Below, one piece after another: positions 8,987 to 17,690 of a stretch of DNA of 64,000 nucleotides. The translations under genes were made by a program, and so were the position numbers. The stretch covers positions 567,555-631,554 of the forward strand of contig NZ_JBHRSS010000008.1 in assembly GCF_042643355.1 (NCBI RefSeq), read 5' to 3'. This stretch comes from Salinisphaera aquimarina. Its GTDB lineage: Bacteria; Pseudomonadota; Gammaproteobacteria; Nevskiales; Salinisphaeraceae. Position 1 is the stretch's first letter, and each line of letters begins with the position of its first letter. The notes under the pieces were generated by a model. The model had not been told where the DNA came from. It worked only from the letters and a program-made list of their open reading frames with translations, and searched no databases.

Positions 8987-9014
8987 AAAAAGCCGGCAGC
9001 ACAGGCTGCCGGCT
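8987..9014 (-). terminator. Rho-independent terminator after ftsH
   Basis: A 10-bp GC-rich stem AGCCGGCAGC / GCTGCCGGCT (8991-9000 with 9005-9014) closes a 4-base loop and is followed on the minus strand by five U residues. It lies 25 bases after the ftsH stop and before folP, so it would separate or attenuate ftsH from folP-glmM-tpiA-secG. Confidence 0.85.
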
Positions 9015-9038
9015 TGAACATTCACCATCGAGGCGAAA

Positions 9039-11012
9039 TCAGGACTGGCGGTTGTGCGCCGGGCTCGGCACACCCTTGTCCTTGTCCCGCTTGCCGCTGT
9101 CATCGGTTGACGCCGTGCCTTCGGACGTGTCCGTGACCGTGGCGCCACCGCCGCCGGAACTCGGCGGGGTGTCGGAATCGTCGTCCCAGCTCTGGGGCGG
9201 GCCGGGCTCGCGTCCCTGCATGATCTGGTCAATCTGCTTGCGGTCGATGGTCTCGTACTTCATGAGCGCATCGGACATGCAGTGCAGCTTGTCCATGTTG
9301 TCCTCGAGAATCTGCTTGGCGCGCTCGTAGCAGCCGTCGATGATAGAACGCATTTCCTCGTCGATCGCGTGCGCGGTCTCGTCGGAGATCCCACTGGACT
9401 GGGTCGCCGATCGGCCCAGGAACGGCTGGCTGTCCTCGGTATCGTAGGCAATCGGGCCGAGACGGTCCGACAGGCCCCACTTGGTGACCATGTTGCGGGC
9501 GATCTCGGTGACACGCTCGATGTCGTTGGAAGCACCGGTAGTGACCGCTTCCTTGCCGAAAATGATCTCCTCGGCCAGACGACCGCCATAGAGCGTGCAG
9601 ATCTGGCTGATCAGGCGCTGCTTGGAATAGCTGTAGCGATCCTCTTCCGGCAGGAACATGGTCACACCCAGGGCACGCCCGCGTGGCACGATCGTCACCT
9701 TGTGCACCGGATCGTGCTGGGGCACGGTCAGGCCGATGATGGCGTGGCCGGCCTCGTGGTATGCAGTCAGGCGCTTTTCGTCCTCGGTCATGACCATGGA
9801 CTTGCGCTCGGCGCCCATCATGATCTTGTCCTTGGCGCGCTCGAAGTCTTCCTGGGTCACCGTCTTCTTGTTGGCGCGGGCGGCGAACAGCGCCGCCTCG
9901 TTGACCAGATTGGCCAGGTCCGCGCCCGAGAAGCCAGGGCAGCCGCGCGCGATGATCGAGGCCTTCACGTTGTCGTGAATCGGCACGTTCTTCATGTGCA
10001 CCTTGAGAATCTGCTCGCGACCGCGTACGTCCGGCAGCGGTACGACCACCTGGCGATCGAAACGGCCCGGACGCAGCAGCGCCGGATCGAGCACGTCGGG
10101 ACGGTTGGTGGCGGCGATGACGATAACGCCTTCGCTGCCTTCGAAACCGTCCATCTCGACCAGCAGCTGGTTGAGCGTCTGCTCGCGTTCGTCATGACCG
10201 CCGCCCAGGCCGGCGCCGCGCTGACGACCGACCGCGTCGATCTCGTCGATGAAGATGATGCAGGGCGACTGCTTCTTGGCCTGCTCGAACATGTCCCGAA
10301 CACGCGAAGCACCCACGCCGACGAACATCTCGACGAAATCGGAACCCGAGATCGAGAAGAACGGTACGCCTGCTTCGCCGGCGATCGCCTTGGCCAGCAG
10401 CGTCTTGCCGGTGCCGGGCGAGCCGACCATGAGCACGCCGCGCGGGATCTTGCCGCCGACCTTCTGGAACTTGCCCGGCTCGGCAAGGAACTCCACCAGT
10501 TCCTGGACCTCGGACTTGGCTTCCTCGACGCCGGCCACGTCCGCAAACGTGATCTTGATCTGGTCGGCCTGCATCATCCGCGCCTTCGACTTGCCGAAGG
10601 ACATCGCGCCGCGACCGCCGCCGCCGCCCTGCATCTGCCGCATGAAGTAGATCCACACGCCGATCAGCAGCAGGAACGGGAACCAGGAAATGAGGATCTG
10701 CTTGAGGAACGAGCCCTGATCCGGCGGCTCGCCGGTGATCTCGACACTGTTGTCCATCAACGTGCCGATCATCGCCTTGTTGTCCGACTCCGGACTGTAG
10801 GTGGCGAACTTCTGCCCGGACTTGAGCTGACCGCGAATGCGCTGGTCCTCGATATGAACCTGCGATACGCCGCCGCTCTTGACCTGGGTCAGGAACTGCG
10901 AATACGGAATCTCGTTGGCGTTGGACGTGGAAGGCGCAAAGCTGGAGAACACGCTCATCAGCACCAGCGCAATCACGACCCACAGCAGCAGATTCTTAGC
11001 TAATTCGTTCAA
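9039..11012 (-). CDS. ftsH: ATP-dependent zinc metalloprotease FtsH
   Basis: Membrane-anchored AAA+ protease that degrades misfolded membrane proteins and regulators such as sigma-32 and LpxC. Domains in order: N-terminal helix, periplasmic domain, second helix near residues 90-110, AAA module with Walker A GSPGTGKT and Walker B IIFIDEIDAVG, the SRH region, and the zinc protease motif HEAGH with the third ligand downstream. A GTG at 11036 is possible, but the TTG at 11012 has a GAGGA Shine-Dalgarno 8 bases upstream and gives MNELAKNLLLWVVIA, the family N-terminus; 657 residues result. The C-terminal 50 residues are low-complexity Ser/Asp/Gly. Confidence 0.95.
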   Translation of the reverse strand: MNELAKNLLLWVVIALVLMSVFSSFAPSTSNANEIPYSQFLTQVKSGGVSQVHIEDQRIRGQLKSGQKFATYSPESDNKAMIGTLMDNSVEITGEPPDQGSFLKQILISWFPFLLLIGVWIYFMRQMQGGGGGRGAMSFGKSKARMMQADQIKITFADVAGVEEAKSEVQELVEFLAEPGKFQKVGGKIPRGVLMVGSPGTGKTLLAKAIAGEAGVPFFSISGSDFVEMFVGVGASRVRDMFEQAKKQSPCIIFIDEIDAVGRQRGAGLGGGHDEREQTLNQLLVEMDGFEGSEGVIVIAATNRPDVLDPALLRPGRFDRQVVVPLPDVRGREQILKVHMKNVPIHDNVKASIIARGCPGFSGADLANLVNEAALFAARANKKTVTQEDFERAKDKIMMGAERKSMVMTEDEKRLTAYHEAGHAIIGLTVPQHDPVHKVTIVPRGRALGVTMFLPEEDRYSYSKQRLISQICTLYGGRLAEEIIFGKEAVTTGASNDIERVTEIARNMVTKWGLSDRLGPIAYDTEDSQPFLGRSATQSSGISDETAHAIDEEMRSIIDGCYERAKQILEDNMDKLHCMSDALMKYETIDRKQIDQIMQGREPGPPQSWDDDSDTPPSSGGGGATVTDTSEGTASTDDSGKRDKDKGVPSPAHNRQS

Positions 11013-11134
11013 GATCGTCGTCCTCGACCACGGCACGTGCGGTCGTGTGAATACTTCGTGCGTTGCTTGGCAAACAGTATAAACAATCGGGGCCGAACCC
11101 CGCCTGCGTCATGCACTCATTTTGTTCAGTTCAG

Positions 11135-11752
11135 TCATGTACGCCAGCCCTGGCCCAGCAGATACATTTCGCGACTGGCATCCCGGGACGCCTTGGGCTT
11201 GCGCACGGCCACCCGGCCGAAACGCTGGCGCATGTTGACGAGCAGTTCGTCGAACCCTTCGCCCTGGAATACCTTGATCAGCAGATCGCCACCCTTGACC
11301 AGCACCTGATCGCACAGATCGAGGGCGAGTTCGGCCAACTGCATCACGCCGGCCTGATCAGCCACCATGATCCCTGTAAGATTGGGGGCCATGTCGGAAA
11401 GTACAAGATCGACCGGATCCGCGCCCAGTCGTTCGGTCAGCGCGTCCAGCCCCGCCGCCTGCGCGAAGTCGCCGTGCAGAAATTCCACGCCGTCGATCGG
11501 ATCCATTTCCAGCCGATCCAGCGCCAGTACACGCGCCTTCGGACATTCGCGCCGGCAATACTGGCTCCAGCCGCCCGGCGCCGCGCCCAGATCGATGATG
11601 CAGCGCTTGCCGTGCAGCAGACGATCGCGCGCGTCGACCTCGGCGAGCTTGTAAACCGCCCGTGAGCGGTAGTTATCCTTCTGCGCCGCCTTCACGAACG
11701 GGTCGTTGCGATGCTTGTCCAGCCAGCGGCGTGTTTCACTGCGCTTGCTCAT
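11135..11752 (-). CDS. rlmE: 23S rRNA (uridine-2'-O)-methyltransferase RlmE (FtsJ/RrmJ)
   Basis: Heat-shock methyltransferase that 2'-O-methylates U2552 of 23S rRNA in the 50S subunit. The 205-residue protein shows the SAM site IDLGAAPGGWSQ, the catalytic aspartate in LVLSDMAPNLTG, the lysine in LLIKVFQGEG and the N-terminal YRSRAVYKL segment with the first catalytic lysine. It is upstream of ftsH on the same strand and divergent from yhbY, exactly as in E. coli and Pseudomonas. The 120 bases to ftsH carry no obvious terminator. Confidence 0.96.
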   Translation of the reverse strand: MSKRSETRRWLDKHRNDPFVKAAQKDNYRSRAVYKLAEVDARDRLLHGKRCIIDLGAAPGGWSQYCRRECPKARVLALDRLEMDPIDGVEFLHGDFAQAAGLDALTERLGADPVDLVLSDMAPNLTGIMVADQAGVMQLAELALDLCDQVLVKGGDLLIKVFQGEGFDELLVNMRQRFGRVAVRKPKASRDASREMYLLGQGWRT

Positions 11753-11803
11753 GAGCCGTATACTGCCTCGCCCCTGAATATCCCACCGACAAAGCTGTTC
11801 ATC

Positions 11804-12124
11804 ATGTCTCTAACGCTCGATACCGAGGCGCGCCGCGCCCTGAAGAAACAGGCCCATCATCTCAAGCCGATCGTACAGAGCGGCGCCGCCGGTCTGAGCG
11901 AAGCCGTACTGGCCGAAATAGAGCGCGCGCTGGTCGACCACGAACTGGTCAAGATCAAGCTGGCCGCCGACGACAAATCCGCCTTCCAGGCCGATGTCGA
12001 CACTGCCTGCGAGACACTGCGCGCTGCCTGCGTACAGCAGATCGGGCGCACCGCAACCCTGTATCGGCCGAAACCCGACAAGCAGAAGACAGAAAAAAGC
12101 GGCAATAAAAAGAAGAAGAAATAA
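11804..12124 (+). CDS. yhbY: YhbY family RNA-binding protein (CRM domain)
   Basis: Small ribosome-assembly protein that binds pre-50S particles. The 106 residues contain one CRM domain with the conserved LKKQAHHLKPIVQSGAAGLS segment (GxxG-like loop) and AALYRPK-type end (TLYRPKPDKQ), then a short lysine-rich tail. The frame is open from 11711, but the ATG at 11804 gives the family start MSLTLDTEARRALKK; the upstream part overlaps rlmE on the other strand. It is divergent from rlmE and convergent with greA. Confidence 0.93.
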   Translation: MSLTLDTEARRALKKQAHHLKPIVQSGAAGLSEAVLAEIERALVDHELVKIKLAADDKSAFQADVDTACETLRAACVQQIGRTATLYRPKPDKQKTEKSGNKKKKK

Positions 12125-12145
12125 TTCAGTGCCGCGCTTCGCGCG

Positions 12146-12628
12146 CTAGATATAACGCACTTCCACGATTTCCAGCGTGCGCTTGCCGCTGGGCACGGCG
12201 ACATCGACCACGTCGCCCTCGGTCTTGCCGATAAGCGCGCGCGCAATCGGCGAGGCGAACGAGAGCATGCCATTCTTGATATCGGCCTCGTCCTCGCCAA
12301 CGATCTTGTAGGTCAGTTCGTCGCCGGAATCCTCGTCGGCCAGATCCACGGTGGCACCGAACACGACGCGGCCGTTGGCCTGCGCGCCCACGCGCGCGAC
12401 GTCGATGATCTGCGCCGTCGCCAGCTTGCCTTCGATATCGTTGATACGGCCTTCGTTGAAGCCCTGCTCTTCCTTGGCGGCATGATATTCGGCGTTCTCC
12501 TTGAGATCGCCGTGAGCGCGCGCTTCCTCGATCGCGGCGACAATGCGCGGGCGCTCGACTTTCTTGAGCCGCTTCAATTCATCGCGCAGCGCGTCGGCGC
12601 CGGTCTGGGTCAAGGGTGTCCTGTCCAT
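12146..12628 (-). CDS. greA: Transcription elongation factor GreA
   Basis: Binds RNA polymerase and stimulates cleavage of backtracked transcripts. The 160 residues show the N-terminal coiled coil with the acidic tip (EEARAHGDLKENAEYHAAKEEQ, residues about 33-54, with the catalytic Asp and Glu in GDLKENAEY) and the C-terminal FKBP-like domain with GKTEGDVVDV. In Pseudomonas greA directly follows carB; here carB lies 12 kb away on the same strand. A TATATT-like -10 box lies about 25 bases upstream in an otherwise plain leader. Confidence 0.96.
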   Translation of the reverse strand: MDRTPLTQTGADALRDELKRLKKVERPRIVAAIEEARAHGDLKENAEYHAAKEEQGFNEGRINDIEGKLATAQIIDVARVGAQANGRVVFGATVDLADEDSGDELTYKIVGEDEADIKNGMLSFASPIARALIGKTEGDVVDVAVPSGKRTLEIVEVRYI

Positions 12629-12681
12629 AACTTAAGCCTCGAAATATAATCGGTTCCGCGGGGACTACGTCCGTTCGAAAC

Positions 12682-12708
12682 AAAACGGCCGCCGTTTGGC
12701 GACCGTTT
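12682..12708 (-). terminator. Rho-independent terminator after bioA
   Basis: On the minus strand AAACGG-TCGCC and GGCGG-CCGTTT form an interrupted stem of 6 plus 4 base pairs around a 4-base loop, followed by TTTTGTTT. It lies about 65 bases beyond the bioA stop and would end the ubiA-bioA transcript before greA. Confidence 0.7.
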
Positions 12709-12771
12709 CTGCTGAGAATCGGTTGTGGGCTCTCGTCCAGCCTTTGCACTCAGGCTAGCAGTGCGGCCGAT

Positions 12772-14130
12772 TCAAGTCGAGACGGCGCGCTCGATGCCTT
12801 CGATCGCCACGCGGCCCAGATGCGCGATCTGCTCGGGCGTGATGATGTAGGGCGGCATGAAATAGATCGTATCGCCGAGCGGGCGCAGTAGCGCGCCCTG
12901 ACTCAGCGCATGGCGATAGACAGCCAGCCCACGCCGTTCACGCCAGTCGAAGGGCGTCCTGGTGGCCTTCTTGGCAACCATCTCGATAGCCAGCACCATG
13001 CCGGTCTGGCGCACCTCGGCGACATTGGGGTGATCGGCCAGTGGCGCGACCGCGTCGGCCATGCACTGCGCCAGCCGCTTGTTCACATTGACCTGATCGC
13101 GACGCTCAAACTCGTCCAGAGTCGCGAGCGCAGCCGCGCAGGCGAGCGGATTGCCGGTATAGGAATGCGAGTGCAGAAACGCGGTCAGGTTCGCGTAGTC
13201 GTCGTAGAAGGCGTTGTAGACATCGTCGGTGGTCATCGTGATCGACAGTGGCAGATACCCCGCGGTCAGCCCTTTCGACAGACACATGAAATCCGGCGTG
13301 ATCCCGGCCTCGCCGGCCTGCTCGCAGGCGAACAACGTACCGGTGCGACCAAAACCCACCGCAATCTCGTCGGCGATCAGGTGTACGCCATGACGCGTGC
13401 AGGCCTCGCGCAGCAGTTCCAGATACACGGGGTGATACATGCGCATATGGCCGGCACATTGCAGCAGCGGCTCGACGATGACCGCACAGGTTTCGTGCGC
13501 ATGTTCGGCCAGCAGTGCTTCCATGTCCGCGAACACGGCACGGCTGTGTTCTTCCCAGCTCACGCCCGGCGCGCGGTGATAGCAGTCCGGCGAACGCGCG
13601 GTCAGGGGTTTGAGCAGCAGCGGTTCGTAAGTCTTCTTGTAGAGATCGACGTCGCCGACCGCGAGCGCGCCCAGGGTTTCGCCGTGATAGCTGTTGGACA
13701 GGTTGATGAAGCGCGTCTTCTCACCGTGGCCGGTATTGCGCCAGTAGTGAAAGCTCATCTTGAGCGCGACCTCGACCGCGGCCGAGCCGTTGTCGGCAAA
13801 AAAGGCGCGGGTCAGGCCTTCGGGGGTGAGATCGACCAGGCGTTCGGCCAGTTCCACCGCCGGCTCGTGCGAAAAGCCGGCCAGCATCACGTGCTCGAGC
13901 GTATCCAGCTGGTGCTTGATGCGATCGTTGATGGCCGGATTGGCGTGGCCGAAGATATTCACCCACCAGGAACTCACCGCGTCGATATATCGATTGCCGT
14001 CGAAGTCCTCCAGCCACACGCCCTCGCCCCGCTTGATCGGTATCGGCGGCAGCGTCTCGGTGTCCTTCATCTGCGTGCAGGGGTGCCAGACCACGCGCAG
14101 ATCGCGCGCTATGAGTTCGTCGTTGGTCAT
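12772..14130 (-). CDS. bioA: Adenosylmethionine-8-amino-7-oxononanoate aminotransferase
   Basis: Biotin pathway enzyme that uses S-adenosylmethionine as amino donor to make 7,8-diaminopelargonate. It is a class III PLP aminotransferase of 452 residues with the BioA-specific start segment VWHPCTQMKD, the substrate-side DAVSSWWVNIFGH, the PLP aspartate in LIADEIAVGFGRTG and the Schiff-base lysine in CLSKGLTAGYLPL. The open frame begins at 14172, but the ATG at 14130 gives the usual MTNDELIARD start. No other bio genes are near. It follows the unknown gene at 14169 by 38 bases and ends at a terminator. Confidence 0.96.
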   Translation of the reverse strand: MTNDELIARDLRVVWHPCTQMKDTETLPPIPIKRGEGVWLEDFDGNRYIDAVSSWWVNIFGHANPAINDRIKHQLDTLEHVMLAGFSHEPAVELAERLVDLTPEGLTRAFFADNGSAAVEVALKMSFHYWRNTGHGEKTRFINLSNSYHGETLGALAVGDVDLYKKTYEPLLLKPLTARSPDCYHRAPGVSWEEHSRAVFADMEALLAEHAHETCAVIVEPLLQCAGHMRMYHPVYLELLREACTRHGVHLIADEIAVGFGRTGTLFACEQAGEAGITPDFMCLSKGLTAGYLPLSITMTTDDVYNAFYDDYANLTAFLHSHSYTGNPLACAAALATLDEFERRDQVNVNKRLAQCMADAVAPLADHPNVAEVRQTGMVLAIEMVAKKATRTPFDWRERRGLAVYRHALSQGALLRPLGDTIYFMPPYIITPEQIAHLGRVAIEGIERAVST

Positions 14131-14168
14131 GGGATCAGGGGCCAAAAGTCGGTGAATGAGCGCTCGCG

Positions 14169-15209
14169 TCAATCCAGCGCGAGCAATGTGTAGGGGGCTT
14201 CGTGCGGTTCGCGCGCATCGCGCGGATGCTCGTCCTCGAGTTCGAGTGCGCGGTCCGGGTCATAGACCACGAACAGCCGGCCGTCGCCGAGCACCGCCAC
14301 ACCCTCGGCCTTGTTGGCGAACTCGAACGGGCTACCGTCCTCGGCCTGTACCAGCTCCGGATCGCGCCCGGCCAGAAAATCGTCGAGTGTCAGGGCCCAG
14401 AGATAGGCGCCGACCTGTTCGTCGCCGTTATCGTCGGTGACTTCAAAACTGGTCAGAAAATAGATCCACGCGCTGGCGTGATCGTATTCCAGGCTCGACA
14501 GACCAACCGCAAAACGCACACCGTCCCAGCGCGACGGGTCGAAGTCGTAGATCACGCCGAAATCGCCGGTGAACACCAGCGCATCGCCATCCATGCGATA
14601 AGGCGCGGCCACCACCCGGCTGACGTAGTCGAAGTGCTCGTGGTCCTGGCCGAGTTCGCGGATACCGAACAACAGTCTCGCATCGGCGCCGTCGCGGCCC
14701 GGAATCGCGGCCAGGCCCTCTACCTTGTAGTACGGCGCGCCGAGCGCGGCTTCCAGATCGTCGCGCAGGCCGACCGAACTGCGCACGCCCTCGTCCTTGC
14801 GATCCGCGATCAGATGCGGCGTGGCCGGATCGCCCACCGGCCAGATCAACAGCCGGTTGTAGTGGTGCATGGCGGCGGATTGTCCGTCCACGCGATCGAA
14901 GCCGGTGGTTGCGATCAGATGATTGCCCTCGGCGGTGAGGGCGAAATCCTCGTACTTCTCCGCAGTGCGAATAAGGTCGGCCGTGTAGAACTGCAGGCTG
15001 TCCGGTTGCGGCAGGCCGTCCACGCAGTCGAGCGCGAAAACCGGCGAGCGCTGATCGCCCGGCACGTCCTTGTCGCTGGCCATCACCAGGCGCCGACCGT
15101 CCCAGGCCACGGCCGAGACTTCGGCGTTGACGGACTGGCCGTCGGCATCTTTCAGGCCCGGCTCGAAGCAGGCGAACACGCCTTTTTGCAGAATACGAAC
15201 ACGGCTCAT
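14169..15209 (-). CDS. Conserved-looking protein of unknown function, probable beta-propeller
   Basis: I do not recognise this 346-residue protein with certainty. It has no signal peptide and no membrane helix, and is acidic. The sequence alternates short beta-type segments with turn-rich motifs such as VSAVAWDGRRLVMASD, FALTAEGNHLIATTGFD, VEGLAAIPGRDG and AEGVAVLGDGRLFVVYD, a pattern typical of propeller folds. The last two segments resemble those in phytase-like or SdiA-regulated-like propellers, but this is only a resemblance. It lies 34 bases after ubiA and 38 bases before bioA on the same strand, suggesting one transcript; the context does not tell its role. Confidence 0.7.
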   Translation of the reverse strand: MSRVRILQKGVFACFEPGLKDADGQSVNAEVSAVAWDGRRLVMASDKDVPGDQRSPVFALDCVDGLPQPDSLQFYTADLIRTAEKYEDFALTAEGNHLIATTGFDRVDGQSAAMHHYNRLLIWPVGDPATPHLIADRKDEGVRSSVGLRDDLEAALGAPYYKVEGLAAIPGRDGADARLLFGIRELGQDHEHFDYVSRVVAAPYRMDGDALVFTGDFGVIYDFDPSRWDGVRFAVGLSSLEYDHASAWIYFLTSFEVTDDNGDEQVGAYLWALTLDDFLAGRDPELVQAEDGSPFEFANKAEGVAVLGDGRLFVVYDPDRALELEDEHPRDAREPHEAPYTLLALD

Positions 15210-15243
15210 GGCGCAGCGGCGGTTGAAACGACAGCGCTGCAGG

Positions 15244-16119
15244 CTAGCGAATCGCCAGATCGATCACAATGCCGAAGAAGATCACCCCGCCGAGCACGTT
15301 GTGGTGCATGAACGCCTTGAAGCAATCGGCGCGGTCGCGCGCACGCGCCAGCCACTGGTGATAACAGGCCATGCCGGCGCCGACCACGAGCGAGGCGTAG
15401 TAGACACCACCCAGATCGAACTGGAGGCCGACGATCACCAGCAGCGCCAGCCAGATGCATTGGAACAGGCCGATCACCGCGCGATCGTAGCGCCCCCAGA
15501 GGATGGCCGTCGACTTGACCCCGATCTTGAGATCGTCGTCGCGATCGACCATCGCATAGAAGGTGTCGTAGACCAGCGCCCAGATCAGCGTGGCGATGAA
15601 CAGCGTCCAGCCGCCCGCGGGAACCGTGCCCATCTGTGCGGCAAAAGCCATCGGCACGGCCCAGCCGAATGCCGCGCCCAGAAACATCTGCGGCCAGTGG
15701 GTCAGGCGCTTGGTAAACGGGTACAGCACCGCCAGCCCCGCGCCCACGAAGGCCATGGCGATGGTGAGCCCATTGAGCGTGAGCACCAGCAGGAACGACG
15801 CAATACACAGCACCGCGAAAAGCGTCAGCGCTTCACGCGCCGAGACCTCGCCGGTGGCCAGCGGTCGCGCCCGGGTGCGCTCGACGTGGCCATCGATCTT
15901 GCGGTCGGCGAAGTCGTTGATCACGCAGCCGGCCGACCGCATCAGCACCGCGCCCACGACGAACACCAGCAGCACCCACAGATCCGGCAGCCCACCGGCC
16001 GCCAGCCACAGCGCCCAGAGCATGGGCCAGACCACCAGAAAGATGCCGATCGGCTTGTTCAGCCGGGTCAGCCGCAGATACACATCCAGCCGACGCGTCG
16101 GCGCGCTTGCAACGCTCAT
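15244..16119 (-). CDS. ubiA: 4-hydroxybenzoate polyprenyltransferase
   Basis: Membrane enzyme that attaches the polyprenyl tail to 4-hydroxybenzoate in ubiquinone synthesis. The 291 residues contain about eight to nine helices and both aspartate-rich motifs: NDFADRKIDGHVERT in the first half and DTFYAMVDRDDDLKIG in the second, each binding Mg-pyrophosphate. KPIGIFLVVWPMLWALW near the N-terminus is typical. The ATG at 16119 is preferred to a GTG at 16128. No ubiC is adjacent. Ubiquinone is also the electron acceptor of the Nqr complex encoded at the left end. Confidence 0.95.
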   Translation of the reverse strand: MSVASAPTRRLDVYLRLTRLNKPIGIFLVVWPMLWALWLAAGGLPDLWVLLVFVVGAVLMRSAGCVINDFADRKIDGHVERTRARPLATGEVSAREALTLFAVLCIASFLLVLTLNGLTIAMAFVGAGLAVLYPFTKRLTHWPQMFLGAAFGWAVPMAFAAQMGTVPAGGWTLFIATLIWALVYDTFYAMVDRDDDLKIGVKSTAILWGRYDRAVIGLFQCIWLALLVIVGLQFDLGGVYYASLVVGAGMACYHQWLARARDRADCFKAFMHHNVLGGVIFFGIVIDLAIR

Positions 16120-16275
16120 GACCAGCACCGATCAAACGCGCGCACCACCGGCGCGCGGCCCGCCCCGATCCGCGCGGCCGCGAGCCCGTATCCGCCGCGA
16201 TTCATTGATTGCATTGGCCAGCTATCCCGAAAAGACTCTTTTAACGTTACCATGCAGCAAATTTACGAACTGCAG

Positions 16276-16309
16276 CACGACGTGTCCCGATATCGGCCGG
16301 CACGTCGTG
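16276..16309. promoter_or_regulatory. Nested palindrome in the gshA leader
   Basis: CACGACGTG (16276-16284) and CACGTCGTG (16301-16309) are inverted copies, and between them lies the perfect 10-base palindrome CCGATATCGG (16287-16296). The structure ends 16 bases before the gshA start codon and just upstream of its GGAG Shine-Dalgarno. It could be an operator or an RNA hairpin that controls gshA; no known binding consensus is recognised. Confidence 0.5.
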
Positions 16310-16325
16310 AGTCATTGGAGAGCCC

Positions 16326-17690
16326 ATGTCCGCTCCATCGCAATCCGGCGGCGCGCCGATCACCGATCGGCGTCAACTCGTCGAATATTTCGAGAACGCC
16401 TGTAAACCGCCGAGCCGCTGGCGCCTGGGCACCGAACACGAGAAGTTCGTATTCGACCGCGAGACGCTGCGTCCCCTGCCGTTCGACGGCGAACAGGGCA
16501 TCGAGGCGTTTCTCGACAAGCTGACCCGTTTCGGCTGGCAGCCGATGAAGGAGAACGGTCATCTGGTCGCCCTCGAACTCGGCCGCTGTCATATCACCCT
16601 CGAGCCAGGCGGCCAGCTGGAGCTGGCGGGCGCGCCGCTGGATACCATCCACGAAGCCTGTGACGAGGTTCAGACGCATCTCAAGCAGGTCAAGGAAGTG
16701 GCCAAAGAGATGAACGTCGGCCTCATCGGTCTCGGTTTTCAGCCCAAATGGGCACGCGAGGACTGTCCGTGGATGCCCAAGCAGCGCTACGACATCATGA
16801 AGGCCTATATGCCCAAGGTCGGCAGCCTGGGACTGGACATGATGCTGCGCACCTCCACCGTGCAGGTCAATATCGACTACGGCTCGGAAGCCGACATGAT
16901 CCAGAAGTTCCGGGTCGGTCTGGCGCTGCAGCCGGTGGCGACTGCCCTGTTTGCCAACTCGCCGTTCACGCTGGGCAAGCCCAACGGGTTCGTCTCTTAT
17001 CGCAGCCAGATATGGACCGATACCGATCCGGATCGCTGCGGCATGCTCGACTGGGTATTCGACGACGACATGGGCTTCGAGCGCTATATCGACTACGCCC
17101 TCGATGTGCCGATGTATTTCGTCTATCGCGACGGCAAGTATATTGATGCCTCCGGCCAGTCGTTCCGGGATTTTCTCGCCGGCAAGCTGCCGGCCCTGCC
17201 GGGCGAAAAGCCGATGCTCTCCGACTGGGACGATCATCTGACCACGCTGTTTCCGGAAGTGCGTCTCAAGCGATTCATGGAAATGCGCGGCGCCGACGGC
17301 GGCCCGTGGACACGTCTGTGCGCCCTGCCCGCGCTCTGGGCCGGGCTGTGCTACGACAGCCAGTCGCTGGACGAAGCCTGGCAGCTATGTCGGGACTTCA
17401 CCACCGAGGAGCGCAACCATCTGCGCGATCAGGCGCCGATTCAGGGTCTCAGGACACCGTTTCGTGGCGGCACCCTGCAGGACATCGCCAGACAGGTCGT
17501 CGCCATCGCCCAGGCCGGGCTCAAGCGCCGTGCACGGCTGGACAGCCAGGATCGCGACGAGAGCATGTTCCTCAATCAGCTTGCCGAGATCGCCGACAGC
17601 GGCGTCACCTCGGCCGACCATCTGCTGTCGCTCTACGAGGGACGCTGGAATCAGTCGGTGGACCCGGTCTTCAGCGAATTCGCTTACTGA
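16326..17690 (+). CDS. gshA: Glutamate-cysteine ligase, plant/alphaproteobacterial type
   Basis: First enzyme of glutathione synthesis, making gamma-glutamylcysteine. The 454-residue protein belongs to the GCS2-type ligases of plants, alphaproteobacteria and xanthomonads, not to the E. coli GshA type: it has LGTEHEKFVF near residue 35, GRCHITLEPGGQLELAGAPL, LGFQPKWAREDCPWMPKQRY and MLRTSTVQVNIDYGSEADM. A GGAG Shine-Dalgarno is 7 bases before the ATG. The last 7 bases overlap the end of the convergent CDF gene. Its product would also feed ergothioneine synthesis (egtB at 61518). No gshB is in the window. Confidence 0.94.
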   Translation: MSAPSQSGGAPITDRRQLVEYFENACKPPSRWRLGTEHEKFVFDRETLRPLPFDGEQGIEAFLDKLTRFGWQPMKENGHLVALELGRCHITLEPGGQLELAGAPLDTIHEACDEVQTHLKQVKEVAKEMNVGLIGLGFQPKWAREDCPWMPKQRYDIMKAYMPKVGSLGLDMMLRTSTVQVNIDYGSEADMIQKFRVGLALQPVATALFANSPFTLGKPNGFVSYRSQIWTDTDPDRCGMLDWVFDDDMGFERYIDYALDVPMYFVYRDGKYIDASGQSFRDFLAGKLPALPGEKPMLSDWDDHLTTLFPEVRLKRFMEMRGADGGPWTRLCALPALWAGLCYDSQSLDEAWQLCRDFTTEERNHLRDQAPIQGLRTPFRGGTLQDIARQVVAIAQAGLKRRARLDSQDRDESMFLNQLAEIADSGVTSADHLLSLYEGRWNQSVDPVFSEFAY

